Assembly: GCF_022548875.1 (NCBI RefSeq)
Contig: NZ_JAKZEW010000003.1
Coordinates: 172,818 to 236,817 of the forward strand
DNA: 64,000 nt
From: Glycomyces sp. L485
Lineage (GTDB): Bacteria; Actinomycetota; Actinomycetes; Mycobacteriales; Micromonosporaceae
Direction: 5' to 3'
Shown here: in pieces, positions 41,532 to 50,354 of the stretch
Position numbering within the stretch: position 1 is the first letter of the stretch
Layout of the letters: every line of letters begins with the position of its first letter
Position numbers and translations under genes: made by a program
Notes under the pieces: model-generated
Databases searched by the model: none
Told to the model about the DNA's origin: nothing
What the model saw: only the letters and a program-made list of their open reading frames with translations

Positions 41532-42443
41532 GTGGCATCGGTCGACGATCTGTCGGGTTCTATCGGTCGCGCTAAGGATGCAATCGTCCAGGCGGCAGCC
41601 ACCGTCACGGCCTCGATTGATGAAGCCGACCATCTGGCCGAAGGCTTCAAGATGATCGGCGTCGACGGCAAAGTCGATGAGGTCAACGCCATCAAGGTCA
41701 ACCTGGAAGCGCTCCACTCCGGCCTTGCTGCTGCCGCGGAGCTTGTGGAGAACATTCAAGCCCAGGCCGAGGCACTTCGAGGATCGGGCAACGCGCCCAA
41801 CGTCGCAGCCACATCAAGTGCTCTCACCGACCAGGTGCCGAAAGCTGGCGACCGACAACGCTCAGCGCCAGTTGGTCGGCAGTACCGATCAAGTGGGGAT
41901 CCCATGCGAGCCCTTGGTGCAGGCAGGCAAACCCATCCCGCTGAGTGGCAGGCGCACCTCGACGACGCCGAGTCGTATGGGGTCGAGATCCGCCACCGGC
42001 CGGGCGCGATCTTCTACACTCCCGGTCTGCGACGCGGTCAGCCAGGACAGCTGGTCATCGACGATGATGCCTCGATCTCAGCGATGCGTCACGAAATGAG
42101 CCATGTCCAGGATGACAAGAATGCAGGCTGGAGAGGCTTCGAAGGTGCCTACGACAAGGACTTCCTGTGGGCGTCAGAGGAGCGCGCCTATAAGTTGGAG
42201 ATCGGCTACGCCCACCAAGTCGGGCGAGCAGATCTCGCAGCCGAGCTCACGCAGCTGATGGCGGAACGGAAGACCGAGATCTACGGGACCGAGGGGTTAC
42301 CATGTTCGAACCGGACGACCAGTTCACGCCCAAGACCACCGGGCACCTGCGTGACATCGCCATCGACGAGAACGCCTCGGTCGTCGACCGTGGCCGCGCG
42401 ATCATCGAACTCGGACGCCGCGCAGCCAAAGAACCTGAGCTGA
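41532..42443 (+). CDS. polymorphic toxin-like protein with a zincin metallopeptidase domain
   Basis: Up to 303 residues from the GTG at 41532 (GGAGG upstream). The N-terminal ~90 residues form a helical WXG/ESX-like module (VDDLSGSIGRAKDAIVQAA, VNLEALHSGLAAAAELVENI). A Pro-poor linker leads to a C-terminal domain with the zinc motif HEMSH (about 187-191) and a downstream Glu-rich helix (WASEERAYKLEIGYAHQVG). The last ~47 codons overlap the next gene and look like out-of-frame sequence, so the true toxin probably ended near 42300 before a small frameshift. Likely a contact-delivered or intracellular toxin. Confidence 0.6.
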   Translation: MASVDDLSGSIGRAKDAIVQAAATVTASIDEADHLAEGFKMIGVDGKVDEVNAIKVNLEALHSGLAAAAELVENIQAQAEALRGSGNAPNVAATSSALTDQVPKAGDRQRSAPVGRQYRSSGDPMRALGAGRQTHPAEWQAHLDDAESYGVEIRHRPGAIFYTPGLRRGQPGQLVIDDDASISAMRHEMSHVQDDKNAGWRGFEGAYDKDFLWASEERAYKLEIGYAHQVGRADLAAELTQLMAERKTEIYGTEGLPCSNRTTSSRPRPPGTCVTSPSTRTPRSSTVAARSSNSDAAQPKNLS

Positions 42444-42670
42444 CCGCAGACCTCCTTGGCTGGGCCGACAATCCGAGTTTCCACCGCTCACGCTGGGTCG
42501 GACAAGTCACTCTGGCCTGGATCGCCGCGCTCGCCGTTGGCTACTCCCAATCCGACCCTCAAACACGCAGCAGGCTCCGAGAGGTCCTCGACCATTGGAA
42601 AGCCTCGGAGCGTGAGCTGCTGTTGTCATGGGCGTCAGGAGAAGTCTGGCTCCAGGACATGGATCGCTGA
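42302..42670 (+). CDS. putative immunity protein
   Basis: 122 residues, acidic and helical (LRDIAIDENASVVDRGRAII, PELTADLLGWADNP). It begins where the folded part of the metallopeptidase toxin ends, which is the normal toxin-immunity arrangement. The overlap with the tail of the toxin frame is 142 bases. Repeated short helices recall HEAT-like immunity proteins. Role inferred from position. Bases 42671-42839 after it carry only a short promoter region. Confidence 0.5.
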   Translation: MFEPDDQFTPKTTGHLRDIAIDENASVVDRGRAIIELGRRAAKEPELTADLLGWADNPSFHRSRWVGQVTLAWIAALAVGYSQSDPQTRSRLREVLDHWKASERELLLSWASGEVWLQDMDR

Positions 42671-42839
42671 GGCAGCTCACCGAGCCGAGGCGCAGCGATC
42701 CCAAGTACGCCACTGGACTGGGGAAGGCAAAGACGCGCCTTGCGGGGGCGCATGTGGGCCCAGCGGCACGCTGCGCGAACAATCGATAGCATGGTGAGAT
42801 CGCGAGCACATTGCGTTCGAGCCGTGATTCGGGGCCGCT

Positions 42840-44105
42840 ATGGGGCAGAAGCAAAAACAACTGACGCCGACGGAGTCTTTGTTGGACTACTTCGGTGCTC
42901 AGCTCCGCGCGCTGCGGGAGCAGGCGGGAGTTCTACCTGCCGAGCTGGCGGGAAGGCTCTACATCGGGCCGGATCTCCTGAGGAAAGTCGAAGTGGGCGA
43001 GCGGTATCCGTCCGCCGAATTCATCGAGCGCGCTGACGACATGCTCGGGGCCGGTGGATTGCTCCGGGGCCTTGGGCCGCTCCTGGCTCGCGAGCAGGCG
43101 TTCAGAGCACGGACCGGATCGACGCCATTGAAGTTCAGGCCGGAACTCAACGATGCGATCGTGCTGGACTGGATGCTCATGGACGTGGCATGGGAATCCG
43201 CTCGAGAAGACGACTCCGAAACTTCAGAATCGATGTTGGCGGAGTTGCGGCAGGCTGATCATGTGCGAGGGGCAGGTGCGACCTACCCGAAGCTTCTGGC
43301 TCATCTCGGAGCCGACTTCGAGGCCTTTGCACTCCGGACCCCCAGGACGGCGATTGGCGTCTTGGAGCTGGCCGCTTACAACGCCGTCGACCTCGGCGCG
43401 GACTCCGCCGCACAGCGGCACTATCACAAGGCGCTCCACATCGCCCTCAGGACAGGCCAGCGCCGACACGGCGCCCACCTGATCGCAAGCCTCGCCTACC
43501 TCACCATGCAATGCGGCCACCCCAGGTCAGCTGCGCGCCTCGCTCAAGCAGCGCTGACCGGCGTCGGTGACCGGACGACTCCGGTCGAGGGGGCCGTCTG
43601 GTGGATGATCAAGGCTCGGTCGCACGCGAAGATGCAGGAGCGCGAGGAATGCGTCAAGGCCCTGGGGCGCGCTGAAGACCAGCTCACCCGGGAACCGTCG
43701 GGCGGGGAGGTGGAGCTGATCTCCTATTTCGGCTTGGCGGATCTAGCTGATGAGCGTGCACATTGCTTCTTTGACCTCGGCGACTTCGCGAATGCCCGCG
43801 ATGAGGCCGCAAAGGCGTTGGAGCTGTTGAACCTCGATCGCGTTCGAAGACGCGTCATCGACTCGGCACTTCATGCGTCTGGCCTGACGCGAACCGGCGA
43901 CCTCGAACAAGCCGGCATGGTCGCCAGACAAGCCATCGGCGACAGTGGAACGCTCCGGTCGTTCCGGGCGTCGCAAGCGCTAGCCGAGATGTTGGCGGAG
44001 CTGCTTCCGCACCAGAACGTCGGAGTCGTGAAGGACGTCTTCGAGTTCGCGAGGTCGGCGGCCCCGGTAACCCCTTCGTTCCCGAGTTCGGATGCACGGA
44101 GCTGA
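42840..44105 (+). CDS. XRE-family regulator with a TPR-like sensor domain
   Basis: 421 residues. A helix-turn-helix of the XRE type lies near the N-terminus (LRALREQAGVLPAELAGRL, then VEVGERYPSAEFIERAD). Residues ~150-400 are helical repeats (YHKALHIALRTGQ, DFANARDEAAKALELL) like those that bind peptides or small ligands in actinomycete XRE-TPR regulators. Its last 251 bases are antisense to the end of the S9 peptidase gene. It is a good candidate to control the adjoining S9 or the 46.1-49.7 kb cassette. Confidence 0.82.
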   Translation: MGQKQKQLTPTESLLDYFGAQLRALREQAGVLPAELAGRLYIGPDLLRKVEVGERYPSAEFIERADDMLGAGGLLRGLGPLLAREQAFRARTGSTPLKFRPELNDAIVLDWMLMDVAWESAREDDSETSESMLAELRQADHVRGAGATYPKLLAHLGADFEAFALRTPRTAIGVLELAAYNAVDLGADSAAQRHYHKALHIALRTGQRRHGAHLIASLAYLTMQCGHPRSAARLAQAALTGVGDRTTPVEGAVWWMIKARSHAKMQEREECVKALGRAEDQLTREPSGGEVELISYFGLADLADERAHCFFDLGDFANARDEAAKALELLNLDRVRRRVIDSALHASGLTRTGDLEQAGMVARQAIGDSGTLRSFRASQALAEMLAELLPHQNVGVVKDVFEFARSAAPVTPSFPSSDARS

Positions 44106-45840
44106 GCACCGCGCGGAACGCCTCCACCTCGGCCTCAAGGACCTTCGTCTTGACGGCAGTTCCCGAAAGATAGTGACCACCGTCCGGGAACCGAATGAGA
44201 TCGACGGGCTTCCTCATCCGGCGCAGCGCCTCAGTGAGCTTCACAACGTCGTCAACGGGTACGACCTTGTCGTCATCGCCGTGAATGAGCAGGACCGGGA
44301 TGCCGATCCGATCAGCCTGCACGGGTTCACCTCTGAGCGCCCGAGCGTTGGGGCGATGGAATCGGGGCGTGGCGGCGATCCACTTCGCCGGGTCGACGAT
44401 GGCAGACCTGGCGACCGCCAGGGCGAAGGGGCTGTCCGGGAGGCTGGCCGCATTCAGCGCAGTGAACCCGCCGGCGCTCGCGCCCAAGATGAAGGTCATC
44501 CCGGCCGCAGAGCGGCCGGTGTCAATGGCCCATCGCGCCGCGCTCGCGCAGTCGATCGCGTCGTACTCTCCCCAATGGCCGTACAGGGACCGGCGGAACA
44601 CCCGTCCGTAACCGGTGCTGCCGCGATAATCAACGTCGATGACCGCGAAGCCCTGATCGGTGTAGTACCAGAGGTCTGCATCCAGCCGCATCTCAACATG
44701 GTGGGTAGGTCCGGGATGGGCACGCACGATCACCGGTACCGGTCCGTCTACATGACCGCGTGGGGGATGCCAGACCACGGTGATCGCCTGCCCATCGGAT
44801 TCGATGTCGAGGATCTCGGATGTCTGTCCGGTCGAGTTCGGAACGGCGGATTCGGAAGCTCGAACAACGACGTCACCGTCCCGGCCATCGGGGTCGATGA
44901 GAGCGATCTGTGCCGATGTGCGGGAAGAGGAGCCGATCAGCGCGACACGTTCATCGAGCGCCGTCAAATAGGGCTTGATCGATGTGTACGGCAGCGGGAT
45001 CTCACGGATCGCGCCGTCCCTCTCCACGAGAAGGAGCCGAGCAGGTGGTCCCTTCCTGGCGAGCAACACGACACGTCCGGACTGGAGGAAGGCATAGCTG
45101 GCATAGCCGAGTTCCCAAGGCGCGGCTGCACAGTCGGCCTCCACGGGTGCGACCGGCTCGGGCTCGCCGTTCTTCCATCGGTACAGGTTCCACCAGCCGG
45201 TGCGGTCGCTTAGGAAGTAGAGCTGGCCGTCGGGTCCCCATCTGGGTTCAATGGCCGACTCGTCGGCACCTCCGGCGAGTCGGACCGGGGAGGAGATGCT
45301 CTCCCCGGGATGGTAGTCAGCCATCCATATTTCGCAGTGGTTCCAAGGCGCTGCATCCTCCGGCCACTGGGCCCACGCAACTCGTCGATGGCGAACCGCC
45401 GGTGAGGAAAGAAACGGGGCCTGATGCAGGGTTCGCACTGCTCTTGAGCGCGGATCTACCTCGACCAACTGGTCGACCGAACCCGAGTCGCTGACGGCGA
45501 TGAGCGCATTCTCGGCCGGTGAAAGGGCGCCGAACTGGCCGGGATAGTCCGTGATCCGACTGCCGGTTTCGAGGTTCACGATCTGGCCCGACGCACTCTC
45601 GACCGCGAACAGGCCTTCAGGAGTCACGGTGAAACACCCGCCACCGTAGGAGTGAGCGGAACTGCCTGCGCTGAACTGGCGTGCCTCAACGCCATGCTGT
45701 GGTGACCACCTGGTGATCGAGCATCCGGAATGCCCCGACTCGACCCAGAAAAGTGTGTCGCCGAAGACCTGTAGTTCATCGAGAGTCAGCGCCTTGGAGG
45801 CGATGGATTTGGCCGAGGAGGCGGAGTCCGTGTCACTCAC
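43855..45840 (-). CDS. S9 family prolyl oligopeptidase-like peptidase
   Basis: 661 residues from the GTG at 45840 (GGTGGGGGC upstream). A beta-propeller (about 1-350, including a WAQWPEDA segment and FLSDRTGWWNLYRW) precedes an alpha/beta-hydrolase with LGASAGGFTALNA (the Gly-x-Ser-x-Gly nucleophile elbow as GASAG), IHGDDDKVVPVDD and DGGHYL (catalytic Asp and His). Function of the core ends near VEAFRAVLS; about 70 further codons are antisense to the XRE-TPR gene and low-complexity, so the C-terminus may be extended by loss of the original stop. Cytoplasmic: no signal peptide. Confidence 0.85.
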   Translation of the reverse strand: MSDTDSASSAKSIASKALTLDELQVFGDTLFWVESGHSGCSITRWSPQHGVEARQFSAGSSAHSYGGGCFTVTPEGLFAVESASGQIVNLETGSRITDYPGQFGALSPAENALIAVSDSGSVDQLVEVDPRSRAVRTLHQAPFLSSPAVRHRRVAWAQWPEDAAPWNHCEIWMADYHPGESISSPVRLAGGADESAIEPRWGPDGQLYFLSDRTGWWNLYRWKNGEPEPVAPVEADCAAAPWELGYASYAFLQSGRVVLLARKGPPARLLLVERDGAIREIPLPYTSIKPYLTALDERVALIGSSSRTSAQIALIDPDGRDGDVVVRASESAVPNSTGQTSEILDIESDGQAITVVWHPPRGHVDGPVPVIVRAHPGPTHHVEMRLDADLWYYTDQGFAVIDVDYRGSTGYGRVFRRSLYGHWGEYDAIDCASAARWAIDTGRSAAGMTFILGASAGGFTALNAASLPDSPFALAVARSAIVDPAKWIAATPRFHRPNARALRGEPVQADRIGIPVLLIHGDDDKVVPVDDVVKLTEALRRMRKPVDLIRFPDGGHYLSGTAVKTKVLEAEVEAFRAVLSSVHPNSGTKGLPGPPTSRTRRRPSRLRRSGAEAAPPTSRLALATPGTTGAFHCRRWLVWRPCRLVRGRRFASGQTHEVPSR

Positions 45841-46134
45841 GCCCCCACCGTACGCCGGTCCGCAACGAAGGAACCTTCGAGATCGGAGAGGCATCTGTGC
45901 GGAGGTGCGCAGGCAGGCACGGATGGGCCGAAGCTTCGCCCGGGCTGAGGAGAGGAGCAGCCGATGCGGACAGCCGGCTTGTCCGCATCCGAAGCCTTGG
46001 GAGACGGGAGGGCCCGTGGGTAAATGGAGTCGACGGCCAGTTCATTCGGGCTAGCCGTGAGCGGCGGGCCGTCGCCCTAGTTTCCACACACGTTCGGCGG
46101 CCCGCCTCCACCAGCACGACCGAAAGGCGAACCG

Positions 46135-46494
46135 GTGACACACGAAACAATACCGGGCGGGCACGCCGGTGACCTTCGACCGCTTGATGCGGCGGACCTG
46201 GTCGCGGACGCCTTGCCGTTGGAAGTCGTCGACATCGATGGACGTCCGATCACTTTCATCTGGTACTACCGCAGCGGCGTAGACCGCCTGACACTCGTTT
46301 CAGACAGTGGCCGAGGCGGAGTCGTCGAAAACCTCGACTCGATGAAGCCGCAGCTCCGCGAGGACCGCGACTGGAAGGAATGGTTCTCGGCGAACAACCG
46401 TGTCGAGCGGACCCTCGCCGCAGCGGCAGAGCAATGGCGCCACCGCGGGGAGATCGTTGCCGATAGAGCGCTTGCGGGCGGCGAGGGCTCATGA
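46135..46494 (+). CDS. hypothetical protein, 119 residues
   Basis: Not recognised. GTG start at 46135 after CGAAAGGCG. The protein is acidic, with a small alpha/beta region (LPLEVVDIDGRPITFIWYYR, VDRLTLVSDSGRGGVVENLD) and a C-terminal helix (RVERTLAAAAEQWRHRGEIVA). It overlaps the next gene by four bases and leads the five-gene rightward unit ending with the NUDIX gene. Bases 45841-46134 upstream hold the promoter region and nothing else clear. Confidence 0.55.
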   Translation: MTHETIPGGHAGDLRPLDAADLVADALPLEVVDIDGRPITFIWYYRSGVDRLTLVSDSGRGGVVENLDSMKPQLREDRDWKEWFSANNRVERTLAAAAEQWRHRGEIVADRALAGGEGS

Positions 46495-47036
46495 AACTGC
46501 GGCCACGGAGGTTCGGAACTGACGAGGCAGCCGCGCCGAAGGAAGATGGCGATGGGGTTCGAAAAGCCCGTCTGGGCGCCGGAACCCTGCTAGGGGCCTT
46601 CACGGAATCAGGACTGCGAGTCGAGGTGATCCTCGCCGGAGAGCACCGACTGTGGTTGCAGTGCCGACCGACGCGCAGCGACCGCAACGTCAAACCAGTG
46701 GACATCGGCCCCGTCACTTGGGACGACTACAGGACTCCGAGCCTCGCGCCGGTCCCCGAATGGCTCGATGCCAACTCTTGGGCCACGAGCATCCTCGTGC
46801 TCAAGTCCGCTGCCCTGTACCGGGCCGTGGCAAACGCGGAAGCGCTCAATCCGACCCTCGGCATCGAATTCAACGCAGACCTCGGCGACTTGGTCTACGA
46901 AGCCAAGCCAGTTCGTGAACCTGCTGATCCCCCTCAGGGTCGCCGCGCGGTGGGGCGCGGCGACCCGCCTCCTCCCGCAATCGCGCGCAACGGACCCAAC
47001 ATCACTCCTTCTCCTCGCAACAGGAGTACGACATGA
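46491..47036 (+). CDS. hypothetical protein with a doubtful C-terminus
   Basis: Up to 181 residues. The first ~140 look folded (AGTLLGAFTESGLRVEVIL, DANSWATSILVLKSAALYRAV, LGDLVYEAKP). The last ~40 are Pro/Arg-rich and run across a perfect 12-bp hairpin (46937-46966), so the original stop may have been lost. It overlaps the oxidoreductase start by four bases. No family recognised; its constant linkage to the biosynthetic genes suggests a pathway or tailoring role only. Confidence 0.5.
   Translation: MKLRPRRFGTDEAAAPKEDGDGVRKARLGAGTLLGAFTESGLRVEVILAGEHRLWLQCRPTRSDRNVKPVDIGPVTWDDYRTPSLAPVPEWLDANSWATSILVLKSAALYRAVANAEALNPTLGIEFNADLGDLVYEAKPVREPADPPQGRRAVGRGDPPPPAIARNGPNITPSPRNRSTT
46937..46966 (+). 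terminator. strong hairpin before the oxidoreductase gene
   Basis: GGGTCGCCGCGC (46937-46948) pairs perfectly with GCGCGGCGACCC (46955-46966) around a 6-base loop. It lies 67 bases before the Gfo/Idh start and inside the C-terminal codons of the upstream gene. It could be an attenuator or a remnant terminator; there is no T tract. Confidence 0.35.
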
Positions 47037-48025
47037 TTCTCAAAGCCGCCGTTGTCGGGCTCGGCGCCCAGGCCCGAGAAGACCATCTTCCGGGACTGGC
47101 GGCCTCCGACGCCGTCGAACTCGTCGCCTTGTGCGATGAAAACTCGGAACTCGTTCACGAGCTCAGTTACCAGCTCCACGTCAAGGGATACGTCGACTAC
47201 CGCGAGATGTTCGCCAGCGAGCGCCTCGACCTGGTGGTCGTCTGCGTTCCCCACCATGTCGGGCGCGCGATCGTCGAAGCCGCGGCGGAACACGGTGTGC
47301 ACGTGCTCAAGGAAAAGCCTTTCGCCGTAGGCATCGACGAGGCCCGCGAACTCGCCGCCATCTGCGACCGGGCGGGAATCCAACTGATGGTGACCCTCCA
47401 GCGGCGGTTCAACCCGATCTACACGAGCTTTACCCAGCTGGCCGACCAGATCGGCACTCCGATCGTGGTCGACGCCCAGTACACGCTGCACATCGACGAC
47501 CCCTCCGAGGGATGGCGAGGCAGCATCGCCCAGGCGGGCGGCGGCTGCGTGATCGATATGGGCTACCACTTGGTCGACATGATCCTGTGGTACTTCGGCC
47601 TCCCTGATCGGATCCTGGCCGACACCTCGGCTTCCGCCAGACCCGACCGGTCCTACGATGCAGAGGACACGGCCCTGATCCATTTCGGATATGAGACGGG
47701 TCTCTACGGTTCAGCGCTGCTGTCGCGGTTCATCGGCCCCAAGAGCGAGCAGATCCGCCTCGTCGGCTCCAAAGGCATCGTCGCGCTCGAACGCGGCCGA
47801 CTCCGCCGCTTGGACAACCACGGCGAAGTCATCGAATCCCTCGCCCGCGAGCAGTCCTGGCCCGCTGCCGCCACTGCACAGATCGAGCACTTCGCCCGCG
47901 TCGTCGCGGGCACCCGTCCGAACCTCAGCGCGCCCTCCGACCATCTCCCGCACCTGGCATTCATCACCGCCTGTTACGAATCGGCGCGCACCCGAACCGC
48001 AGTAAAACCGAAGGAGCTTCTGTGA
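47033..48025 (+). CDS. Gfo/Idh/MocA family oxidoreductase
   Basis: 330 residues, the usual size. The Rossmann start KAAVVGLGAQAREDHLPGL, the EKPFAV motif with the conserved Lys (about 95-100) and the GGCVIDMGYHLVDMI substrate block are present. These NAD(P) enzymes oxidise or reduce sugar or cyclitol carbons. The following DegT aminotransferase overlaps it by four bases; a dehydrogenase-aminotransferase pair commonly makes an amino-sugar or amino-cyclitol by oxidation then transamination. The exact sugar is unknown. Confidence 0.92.
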   Translation: MILKAAVVGLGAQAREDHLPGLAASDAVELVALCDENSELVHELSYQLHVKGYVDYREMFASERLDLVVVCVPHHVGRAIVEAAAEHGVHVLKEKPFAVGIDEARELAAICDRAGIQLMVTLQRRFNPIYTSFTQLADQIGTPIVVDAQYTLHIDDPSEGWRGSIAQAGGGCVIDMGYHLVDMILWYFGLPDRILADTSASARPDRSYDAEDTALIHFGYETGLYGSALLSRFIGPKSEQIRLVGSKGIVALERGRLRRLDNHGEVIESLAREQSWPAAATAQIEHFARVVAGTRPNLSAPSDHLPHLAFITACYESARTRTAVKPKELL

Positions 48026-49293
48026 ACTCGCCGCTCGCCCTGCTCGGCGGGACGCCCGCCGTGCGCAAACCCGAACCGCACTTCACGTGGCCGCCGGTCT
48101 CCGATTCCACACACAAGGCCGTCACCGATCAGCTTGGTCGAGCCGTGTCGATCTACGACCGATCCGGAATCATCGCCCACCTCGAGGATGCTCTCGCCGA
48201 CTACTTCGGCGTCCAGTACGCGCTGCTGACCAGTTCGGGAACGGCGGCGCTGTACTCGATGTACGCTTCAGCCGGGATCAGGCCCGGCATGGAGGTCATC
48301 GTCCCGGCGTACACCTTCTTCGCCACAGTCACCCCACTGCTGCACCTTGGCGCGATTCCGATACTCGCCGAATGCGACGAGCGAGGCAACCTCGATCCCG
48401 CCGATGTGGTCGCCCGGATCACGCACCGCACCAGGGCCATCGTCGTCACTCACATGTGGGGGACCCCGGCGGACACGTCCGAGCTGCGTCGCATCGCTGA
48501 CCTGCACCGACTCCGCCTGTTCGAGGATGGTTCCCACGCACACGGGGCCATCGGTTCCAGCCGTAAGGTCGGCGCCTTCGGGGACGCAGCCGCCTTCAGC
48601 ATGAACGGTCCCAAGCCTCTCTCGGCCGGTGAAGGCGGGTTCCTGCTCACCGACGACCCTGAGATCTACTACGGAGCACTTCTGCACGGGCAGTACAACA
48701 AGCGCTGTCGAAGCGAGATCCCGGAGACCGACACGCTCCACCGGTATGCTGTCACCGGCATGGGGCTCAAACACCGCATCCACCCTGTCGCAGCCGCCAT
48801 CGGCCTCGAACAGCTGGCCCGGCTCGGCAGCTACCTGGACGGACGTGAGCGGGTCGCCGGCCGAATGATCCAGTTCCTAAACCGCGTCCCCGGAATCTCC
48901 GTGGTCGAACCGATCGAAGGAGATCGCTCCTCCTGGTACGGCATGATCCTCAAGTACGAGCCTGCCGAGCTTGACGGCCTCCCCATCGACCGGTACTTCG
49001 AGGCGGTTCAGGCCGAAGGAGCGATCGAAGCCGATCGGCCGGGATCGACCTGTCCGCTGAATCTCTTGCCGCTCTTCCAGGAGCCGGGAGCACTGTTCCC
49101 CGGCCTGGCGAGCCGCTTCGCCTATGCTCCTGGGCAGTTCCCCCGCGCCGAGGCGTTCCACGGGAGCATCATCAAGCTCCCTGTCTGGCACCAGGAGGAC
49201 GACTTCAGGACCGCCGACAACTACGCCGAGGCGTTCCGGAAAGTGAGCGCCCACCACACCGATCTGATCGAAACAGGAGCAAAGCGTGGATGA
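48022..49293 (+). CDS. DegT/DnrJ/EryC1/StrS family PLP aminotransferase
   Basis: 423 residues. It begins LALLGGTPAVRKPEPH, typical of the family, with YALLTSSGTAALYSMY (PLP phosphate loop), EDGSHAHGAIG (the PLP-ring Asp region) and the Schiff-base Lys in FSMNGPKPLSAGEGGF. It should aminate a keto-sugar or keto-cyclitol, using the product of the adjoining oxidoreductase. Its stop overlaps the NUDIX start by eight bases, so all three are coupled. Confidence 0.92.
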   Translation: MNSPLALLGGTPAVRKPEPHFTWPPVSDSTHKAVTDQLGRAVSIYDRSGIIAHLEDALADYFGVQYALLTSSGTAALYSMYASAGIRPGMEVIVPAYTFFATVTPLLHLGAIPILAECDERGNLDPADVVARITHRTRAIVVTHMWGTPADTSELRRIADLHRLRLFEDGSHAHGAIGSSRKVGAFGDAAAFSMNGPKPLSAGEGGFLLTDDPEIYYGALLHGQYNKRCRSEIPETDTLHRYAVTGMGLKHRIHPVAAAIGLEQLARLGSYLDGRERVAGRMIQFLNRVPGISVVEPIEGDRSSWYGMILKYEPAELDGLPIDRYFEAVQAEGAIEADRPGSTCPLNLLPLFQEPGALFPGLASRFAYAPGQFPRAEAFHGSIIKLPVWHQEDDFRTADNYAEAFRKVSAHHTDLIETGAKRG

Positions 49294-49720
49294 CCAGTTG
49301 ATCAATCAACTCACCGAGCAAGCCGAGCGTGACGGGATCGTTCAGCTCGTCGTTGGAGCCGTAGTCGCGGATGAGGACCGCGTCCTTCTGCTCAAGCGGC
49401 CTGCCGAGGACTTCATGGGCGGCATCTTCGAACTCCCCAGTGGCAAGGTCGAACCGGGCGAGAGCCTCGATGCGGCTCTCTCTCGGGAAACCAAGGAAGA
49501 GACAGGGCTCGACCTGGACGAGATCACTGACTACCTCGGCCACTTCGACTACATGAGCGGCAGTGGTAAGCCCAGCCGCCAGTTCAACTTCGCCGTCAAG
49601 ACCACTGCCACTGAGCCGGTCGTCCTCACCGAACACGATGAATTCCAGTGGGCCACAGTCACCAAGGCCGTGCCCGTGACCGATGCAGTCAAAACGGTGC
49701 TGACGAAGTTCATGGTGTGA
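49286..49720 (+). CDS. NUDIX hydrolase
   Basis: 144 residues. A full Nudix box is visible: GKVEPGESLDAALSRETKEETGLD (G-x5-E-x7-RETKEETG, about 50-73). The start VVADEDRVLLLKRPAEDF is typical of ADP-ribose or NDP-sugar pyrophosphatases and MutT-like enzymes. In this operon it may hydrolyse or trim a nucleotide-activated sugar. It is the last gene of the unit, followed by a clear hairpin terminator. Confidence 0.92.
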   Translation: MDDQLINQLTEQAERDGIVQLVVGAVVADEDRVLLLKRPAEDFMGGIFELPSGKVEPGESLDAALSRETKEETGLDLDEITDYLGHFDYMSGSGKPSRQFNFAVKTTATEPVVLTEHDEFQWATVTKAVPVTDAVKTVLTKFMV

Positions 49721-49750
49721 GCGAATTCTGACCCCTCCCGGTGATGACCG

Positions 49751-49787
49751 GAGGTGGCCCGGCAACTCCACAAGGCCGGGCCATCTC
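49751..49787 (+). terminator. hairpin terminator of the biosynthetic cassette
   Basis: GGCCCGGC (49756-49763) pairs with GCCGGGCC (49775-49782); the stem extends outwards to about 13 bp with one mismatch. It begins 31 bases after the NUDIX stop. Confidence 0.7.
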
Positions 49788-49816
49788 CGAATCCTCCGAA
49801 CCAAGATCCCTGAATC

Positions 49817-50149
49817 ATGAAGCTGAGCAAACGAATCCTTATCGCTGGCATCATTGTCGTCCTCCTGGCGGTCGTCACTACCCTTGGCGCGATTGCAATC
49901 TCAAGTCCGACCGGCCGTATTTCAATCTATGTATCGCTCGCTCTCGGGGCGTGGCTCGGCCTGATCGCGTATTCACGGTGGCGCTGGCCACGCTTGGCCT
50001 GCCGGACGTGCGATGGCACGGGCAAGGCCTTCGAACCTCTCGTATTCCGCATTGTGTGTCTGCGTTGGAGCCGACGAGCTTGGCGTCTATGCAGGGCTTG
50101 CGGAGGTTCGGCGTGGGATGAACGACCGAAGGGGCTCTACCTGCGGTAG
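49817..50149 (+). CDS. small membrane protein with a DnaJ-like Cys motif
   Basis: 110 residues. Two TM helices (about 7-28 and 38-52) are followed by a basic cytoplasmic tail with CRTCDGTG and CRACGG, two CxxCxG-type half-sites as in DnaJ zinc modules. Not recognised further. It is separate from the cassette before it (terminator between) and from the Tad operon 200 bases after it. Bases 50150-50354 are AT-richer and contain the Tad operon promoter region, but no single promoter can be assigned. Confidence 0.55.
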   Translation: MKLSKRILIAGIIVVLLAVVTTLGAIAISSPTGRISIYVSLALGAWLGLIAYSRWRWPRLACRTCDGTGKAFEPLVFRIVCLRWSRRAWRLCRACGGSAWDERPKGLYLR

Positions 50150-50354
50150 TCGGGCCTTGGCGAGGTTCGATTGAAGAGAATTGACGCCGTGGCTGCTGAG
50201 ACTTGTCTAGACGCCAGTGCCTTATGTGACTCTATGTAACCTAGAATTCACGATCTCTGTCAGATTTTTGATAGCGAGCTCTTGACGCGCTACTCAGTGT
50301 TGCGACACGGTGGTTGACAGGTCCCTCCTTGATCCCCTATAGGAGGTTCTGCCT

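Noticed and set aside
50314..50343. TTGACA with TATAGG 18 bases later as the Tad operon promoter.
   Set aside because: The -10 would overlap the AGGAGG ribosome binding site, leaving that site at or upstream of the transcript start.
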